Shown: one piece after another, positions 60,368-64,000 of the stretch
Layout of the letters: every line of letters starts with the position of its first letter
Numbering within the stretch: position 1 is the first letter of the stretch
Translations under genes and position numbers: made by a program
The notes under the pieces: model-generated
Databases searched by the model: none
Seen by the model: the letters and a program-made list of their open reading frames with translations, nothing else
Told to the model about the DNA's origin: nothing
Assembly: GCA_964525555.1 (NCBI GenBank)
Contig: CAZGHN010000006.1
Coordinates: 1 to 64,000 of the forward strand
Direction: 5' to 3'
Origin: JAFGHJ01 sp964525555
GTDB taxonomy: Bacteria > Hydrothermota > UBA3072
DNA length: 64,000 nucleotides

Positions 60368-60889
60368 TTAAGGTTGTTGTTCTTCTTCTTTATTAAACAT
60401 TTTCTCCGCGGGGCAGCCGAATTCTCTTTGTTTGCAATATTTACATGCCAGAGAACTGCGTACGAATCCATTACCGATAGAGACTAATAGGAATAATAGA
60501 ATGATTAACAATAGTAATATCCAGTTGAAGTCCATAATTAATCTTACAATACCTATTAACAATGGTATTATAGCAACAAGCATGTCGGGTAAAAGGTCTT
60601 TCCAGGTGAGATTTCCGGTAAAGCCTTCCTTATTGCCTTTTTTAAAGAATAAGGAACATAATTTACCTTTACCGAAAGCGCATCTTTTACCGTAATAATA
60701 GCAATCCACACAGCTTTTTCTAAGAAGGCGTATTTCTAAAAAAACAATATATGTAAGGTAGATAAGCAGCCAGATTATACCGAGAGGTTTGATTATAATT
60801 ATACCGATTGTGTAAATCGAAAGTGTCAGGAGATTTGAAACAATTATAATCCAGAAAGGATAATTTTCATAACATTCTATTTCTTTCAT
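60368..60889 (-). CDS. Membrane protein with cysteine-rich loops
   Basis: 173 residues, about four membrane segments (SNLLTLSIYTIGIIIIKPL, GIIWLLIYLTYIVFLEI, DMLVAIIPLLIGIVRLIM, LLLLIILLFLLVSIGNGF). Between and after them are conserved Cys motifs: SCVDCYYYGKRCAFGKGKLCSLFFKKG-like (C-x2-C...C...C) and ACKYCKQREFGCPAEKMF. These suggest a metal or iron-sulfur site at the membrane surface; this is inference. The family occurs widely but uncharacterised as far as I know. Predicted leaderless. Confidence 0.75.
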   Translation of the reverse strand: MKEIECYENYPFWIIIVSNLLTLSIYTIGIIIIKPLGIIWLLIYLTYIVFLEIRLLRKSCVDCYYYGKRCAFGKGKLCSLFFKKGNKEGFTGNLTWKDLLPDMLVAIIPLLIGIVRLIMDFNWILLLLIILLFLLVSIGNGFVRSSLACKYCKQREFGCPAEKMFNKEEEQQP

Positions 60890-60895
60890 ATAAAG

Positions 60896-60924
60896 ATTAT
60901 AAACAATATTAAATATATTGTCAA
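60896..60924 (-). promoter_or_regulatory. Promoter of the Cys-rich membrane protein gene, predicted leaderless start
   Basis: Minus strand: TTGACA (60919-60924), 17-bp spacer, TATAAT (60896-60901); ATG 6 bp downstream and no Shine-Dalgarno. Confidence 0.75.
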
Positions 60925-61166
60925 TTGGCGTTTTTAAACTAAGCTTTTAGACATTCGCCTTTGGCTATTAGCTTAAAAAAAAGATTATTGCATATGTAGA
61001 ACATTTAGTTCTTATAGAGTTAAAAACGAAAAACAAATCCTACAAGTTCTACAAGTACTACATGTAAAGTTCTTTGGGTTGTATTGGGTTTTAAACAAGC
61101 AAAAAATTTAGTTTTTTCTCTGTGCTCTCTGTGGCTTTGTGTGAGATAAAATTTTTTAATTTTTTC
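60925..61166. repeat. Intergenic repeat words
   Basis: CTTTTAGACATTCGCCTTTGG, CTACAAGTTCTACAAGTACTA short direct repeats, and CTGTGCTCTCTGTGGCTTTG. No gene seen. Confidence 0.5.
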
Positions 61167-61194
61167 GAAACTAAATCGTACCCGCTGCGTCTTA
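61167..61194 (+). promoter_or_regulatory. ECF-sigma-like promoter of the second small-ORF cassette
   Basis: GAAACT (61167-61172), 16-bp spacer, GTCTTA (61189-61194). Same spacing and a matching ACCC...TGCGTCT block as at 37218-37245. Confidence 0.55.
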
Positions 61195-61214
61195 ATCATT
61201 AAAGGAGGTTAAAA

Positions 61215-61283
61215 ATGAGATTCAAAGACAAAAGGTTCGGAAGATTTAAAGCAGATTACGAAATAGCAGTAGAACTGAGATAA
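61215..61283 (+). CDS. Small protein (22 aa), member of a two-copy cassette family
   Basis: ATG at 61215, TAA at 61281-61283; begins MRFKDKRFGRFKADYEIA and ends ELR. AAAGGAGG 6 bp upstream is an excellent Shine-Dalgarno. It matches the 24-aa ORF at 37193 at 8 of 22 positions, with the conserved KRF and YxIA blocks, and shares the upstream promoter-like motif and a downstream terminator. The two genes do not share neighbours. Function unknown; a stress-related small protein fits the promoter type. Confidence 0.65.
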   Translation: MRFKDKRFGRFKADYEIAVELR

Positions 61284-61326
61284 AAAATCAACCGAATTCT
61301 TTAAATAAAAAAGATAAAAAGCGAAT

Positions 61327-61354
61327 AAAAAAGGCGGGGGTACCCGCCTTTTTT
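61327..61354. terminator. Bidirectional terminator after the small-ORF cassette
   Basis: AAAAAAGGCGGG (61327-61338), loop GGTA, CCCGCCTTTTTT (61343-61354). It can end both the plus-strand cassette and the minus-strand repeat-protein gene. Confidence 0.9.
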
Positions 61355-61373
61355 ATTTTGATTATATCTATAT

Positions 61374-64000
61374 TTATTTTATTAACACTACTTTTTGTTC
61401 TTCGTTTTTGTCGTTAGAGGATAAACTTATGAAGTATGTACCATTCGGAAGATTACTCATATCCAGGTTCAAATCATAAGAACCTCTAATACTACCGACG
61501 ATACTTTCGTTTAACAAAATTCCTGCAGTATTGAAAAGTTTGAGTGTGACAGGTGTGGGTGTGGATTGTACAAATGTTATTTGGCAGATCCTTTGAGTTA
61601 TTGGTGATACTTTCAGGTCGAATTTACCGTTTTCTGCAATTATATTATCGTTTTCTTCTACACCAGCAGCCAGGCGTAATGTACCCCAGATACGAATAGC
61701 ATTTGAAGGGTTGCCGTTTATATCATCAGTCCAATCCGGGGAAGCAATTAGTATTTGAGTGCCCGAACCGTTTGCAGCTGCTGAATGTGGATTATATTGA
61801 TCTATGCTGAATGGCGTAATGGTAAATGTATCCGTTACGCTGCCGGATGTATCTACTACTGTTCCAAAAACATTCATAACTGAGTCGCTTTGATTATTTT
61901 CACATCCTACCAAATAATTATCACCATCAAAAACGATGAAAGGATATTCCTGAGTGCCCGTAAGTGCGAGAATAGATATCCCTGAGGCGTCAAGAATGGT
62001 TCCGGCGGTATTTATCCTTGTACCAAAAATATCAGATGCGTTGCTGTTTCTTCTATCGAACCATGCTACCATGTAATTCATACCGTCAAAATCTACAACC
62101 GGATACCACTGTCCTTTTGTGGCGGTTGAAATCGCGAAGCTGCTCGCATCGATCGGGGATCCTGAAAGGTTTACTCTCACTCCGTATATATCCTCCTCAA
62201 ATGTGCCGGACCCATAGTCTCCCCATACAACAAGATAGTTCGAGCCGCCAAAGCCAACGGATGGATTTCTCTGCCAGTTGGCGTCAGTAGCTATAGCAAT
62301 TCCCGAAGGACTTACAACGTTACCGTTACGCTGGACAAGTGTTCCGTAAATATCGTCAGTGCCGTAACCACCCCGTGAATCATCCCACACAACAAGAAAG
62401 TTTGTACCGTCAAAGGCAACAGAAGGGAATTCTTGATTGTCTGTGGCAGTTGAAATGGCAATTCCCGGCGGATCGAGAACATTTCCCGATGTAGTAACAC
62501 GACAACCATAAATATCGTCACCGGAACCACTTCTATCATCATCCCATACAACTAAATAAATCGAGTCATTATCAAAAGCAACCGCAGGATTTTTCTGTCC
62601 TCCGGAGACTGTTGAGATTGCCAGTGCGTCTGTGTTGAGTTGTCTTCCCGATGCGTCTATGCGCATTCCGTAAATGTCGGTTGATAAGCCGCCGTTTCTT
62701 GCTTCTTGCCAGACAACTAAATAATTCGTGCCGTCGAATGCGACTGCCGGCATACTTTGAGATTGAACTGAAGTTGAAATGAGTATTCCGGACGGATCGT
62801 TTACCGTGCCTGATGCACTTATACGTGAGCCGTAAATATCGGTGTAATTACCATTTCGGTTATCTCTCCAAACAGCTAACCATTGACCGCTGTAGGATAT
62901 TACCGCGGGGGTTAATTGTGTTACATCGATGTTTGCGATAGAAATACCTGATGGCTCTTGAACTACGCCTGACTGGTTTACTCTTGCGCCGTATATATCG
63001 TAATTAGCCCCGTCTCTATGGTCATACCACGCCACGAGATAGTTTGTGCCGTCAAAGCTTACGGAGGGCATATATTGAGCATCTGCTGCGGTTGATATAG
63101 CGATTCCTGCTGGGTTTAAAACATTTCCGGCTGTATCGACGCGAGTACCGTAAATGTCGTATTCGGAGCCACTGCGTTTATCATCCCAGGCTATAAAATA
63201 ATTTGTTCCGTCGAAATCAATAGAAGGACGGTTTTGCTCATCGGAAGCGGTTGAAATAGGGATGCCCGCAGGATCGAGGACAACGCCGTTTTGGGCGACT
63301 CGGGAAGCATATATATCGAATGTATCACTACGTTCGTCCTGCCAGACTACCATATAGTTGGTTCCGTCAAAAGATACATCGGGGAAATACTGGTAATTTG
63401 CAGCTGTTGAAATGGCAATTCCCGAAGGATTTAGCACATTGCCGTTTTGAGCGACTCTAGTGCAATAAATATCATTAGACCCACTTCGACTATCATACCA
63501 TACAACAAGATAATTCGTCCCATCGAATGCGACCGACGGGCTTTGTTGGCTGCCTGTTGCGTTACTTATGATAAATGGTTCGGCATCAAGAAGCGTGCCT
63601 TGGCTTGAAACTCTCATGCCTAATATATCATATGTGCCGGCGCCCTCTCTATAAGACCATACTACAAGAAAATGTGTTCCGTCAGACCCAACTGCAGGGT
63701 AAGGATCATAGCTGCTGCCGCGGGCAATTAAAATACCTGCCGGATCAAGAATGTTGCCGCTTCCGTCAATTCTACTGCCGTAAATATCGTATGTTGTGCC
63801 GCTGCGTCTGTCGTACCAGACAACAAATGAAATTGTATCGTTAGTTGCAAGATGTGGAGAAGTCTGATCGCCTATAGCCGGAACATATACAACATTTGTA
63901 TCGATTAGAAAATCGCCTGCACGGAGTTTTCCTGATTGCGCGTTCAGGTTTGTCGATAAGAAAAAAGTAAGTAATAAAATACTGATGATAATTAGTTTTT
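61374..64000 (-). CDS. Secreted protein of about 13 tandem propeller-like repeats with a C-terminal sorting domain (start beyond the window)
   Basis: About 875 residues visible. The frame reaches the window end, where KLIIISILLLTFFLSTN is plainly the signal peptide, so only the first few codons are missing; the ATG at 63617 is internal. About 13 repeats of ~52 residues follow the pattern 'P.V.FDGTNYLVVW.D.R.G..DIYG.RV...G.VL.P.GI.IS'. The last two units are decayed. The last ~80 residues are a T9SS-like sorting domain (KLFNTAGILLNESI, NLPNGTYFISLSS, QKVVLIK). It is probably a surface protein; the ligand is unknown. Confidence 0.85.
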   Translation of the reverse strand, partial: KLIIISILLLTFFLSTNLNAQSGKLRAGDFLIDTNVVYVPAIGDQTSPHLATNDTISFVVWYDRRSGTTYDIYGSRIDGSGNILDPAGILIARGSSYDPYPAVGSDGTHFLVVWSYREGAGTYDILGMRVSSQGTLLDAEPFIISNATGSQQSPSVAFDGTNYLVVWYDSRSGSNDIYCTRVAQNGNVLNPSGIAISTAANYQYFPDVSFDGTNYMVVWQDERSDTFDIYASRVAQNGVVLDPAGIPISTASDEQNRPSIDFDGTNYFIAWDDKRSGSEYDIYGTRVDTAGNVLNPAGIAISTAADAQYMPSVSFDGTNYLVAWYDHRDGANYDIYGARVNQSGVVQEPSGISIANIDVTQLTPAVISYSGQWLAVWRDNRNGNYTDIYGSRISASGTVNDPSGILISTSVQSQSMPAVAFDGTNYLVVWQEARNGGLSTDIYGMRIDASGRQLNTDALAISTVSGGQKNPAVAFDNDSIYLVVWDDDRSGSGDDIYGCRVTTSGNVLDPPGIAISTATDNQEFPSVAFDGTNFLVVWDDSRGGYGTDDIYGTLVQRNGNVVSPSGIAIATDANWQRNPSVGFGGSNYLVVWGDYGSGTFEEDIYGVRVNLSGSPIDASSFAISTATKGQWYPVVDFDGMNYMVAWFDRRNSNASDIFGTRINTAGTILDASGISILALTGTQEYPFIVFDGDNYLVGCENNQSDSVMNVFGTVVDTSGSVTDTFTITPFSIDQYNPHSAAANGSGTQILIASPDWTDDINGNPSNAIRIWGTLRLAAGVEENDNIIAENGKFDLKVSPITQRICQITFVQSTPTPVTLKLFNTAGILLNESIVGSIRGSYDLNLDMSNLPNGTYFISLSSNDKNEEQKVVLIK

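Noticed and set aside
1..64000. tRNA, rRNA, CRISPR arrays, integrases or insertion-sequence transposases
   Set aside because: None was seen on either strand. A short tRNA could be missed by eye; a covariance search would decide.

Overview
The window is AT-rich (coding and intergenic DNA both look roughly one-third G+C) and comes from a Gram-negative bacterium. It encodes several outer-membrane beta-barrel proteins, lipoproteins with lipoboxes, and two secreted proteins ending in a type IX-secretion-like C-terminal sorting domain. It also has an NtrC-type sigma-54 activator with an intact GAFTGA motif. This mix suggests the FCB group or a neighbouring candidate phylum (WOR-3-like); that placement is inference. 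I saw no rRNA, tRNA, CRISPR array, integrase or transposase.

Layout: 1-2.6 kb, a surface-structure operon (partial gene, barrel with two SdrD-B/Cna-B-like domains, pilin-like exported protein). 2.8-6.7 kb, DUF1015 protein, GHL-type hydrolase, a KsgA relative with an altered catalytic loop, DUF123 protein. 6.8-9.7 kb (minus), cstA, a small gene, an ArsA/Get3 ATPase. 9.9-17.1 kb (minus), polA, two flippase-like membrane proteins, then folB-folK-dNK-panC. 17.3-22.3 kb (plus), zinc-ribbon protein, lipoprotein, GT4 glycosyltransferase fused to an alpha/alpha toroid, GH130 phosphorylase. 22.3-25.4 kb (minus), metY-metX-metW. 25.7-27.8 kb (minus), a large lipoprotein with a C-terminal HExxH domain whose paralogue lies at 53.6-55.8 kb. 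29.0-36.4 kb (minus), a tightly overlapping operon polX-murA-nadB-hpf-hprK-radical SAM-yggS. 36.8-39.1 kb, zinc ribbon, a small-ORF cassette, an outer-membrane protein, a HAD hydrolase. 39.4-44.1 kb (plus), exported OB-like protein, barrel, histidine kinase and sigma-54 regulator, preceded by a palindromic candidate activator site and a candidate -24/-12 promoter. 44.4-48.7 kb (minus), small accessory genes, SMP-30-like protein, pectate lyase. 49-51.7 kb, gingipain-like peptidase and MscS. 51.8-61.4 kb, small barrels, the second HExxH protein, methyltransferase, a 40-aa ORF, iron alcohol dehydrogenase with an ABM protein, a nested palindromic repeat, GrpB, a membrane protein and a second small-ORF cassette. 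61.4-64 kb (minus), a secreted protein of about 13 tandem repeats that runs off the window.

Two themes run through the window. First, regulation is unusually readable. Many genes have TTGAC[ATCG]-16/17-TATAAT-like promoters, mostly with 16-bp spacers, and six (folB, a zinc-ribbon gene, polA, polX, grpB and a membrane-protein gene) have the -10 box only 5-7 bp from the ATG with no Shine-Dalgarno, so they should be leaderless. Second, intergenic DNA is a mosaic of recurring degenerate words, short hairpins of form GATTC-N3-GAATC, about 100-bp direct repeats and a nested palindromic element.

The best candidate for an undescribed system is a cassette present twice (about 37070-37245 minus and 61167-61354 plus). 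Each copy has an ECF-sigma-like promoter (GAAAC[A/T]-N16-GTCT[A/T]A), an identical Shine-Dalgarno/start region, a related 22-24-residue small protein and a terminator. The second-best is the pair of large exported paralogues with diverged HExxH...ExKA[YF] C-terminal domains.
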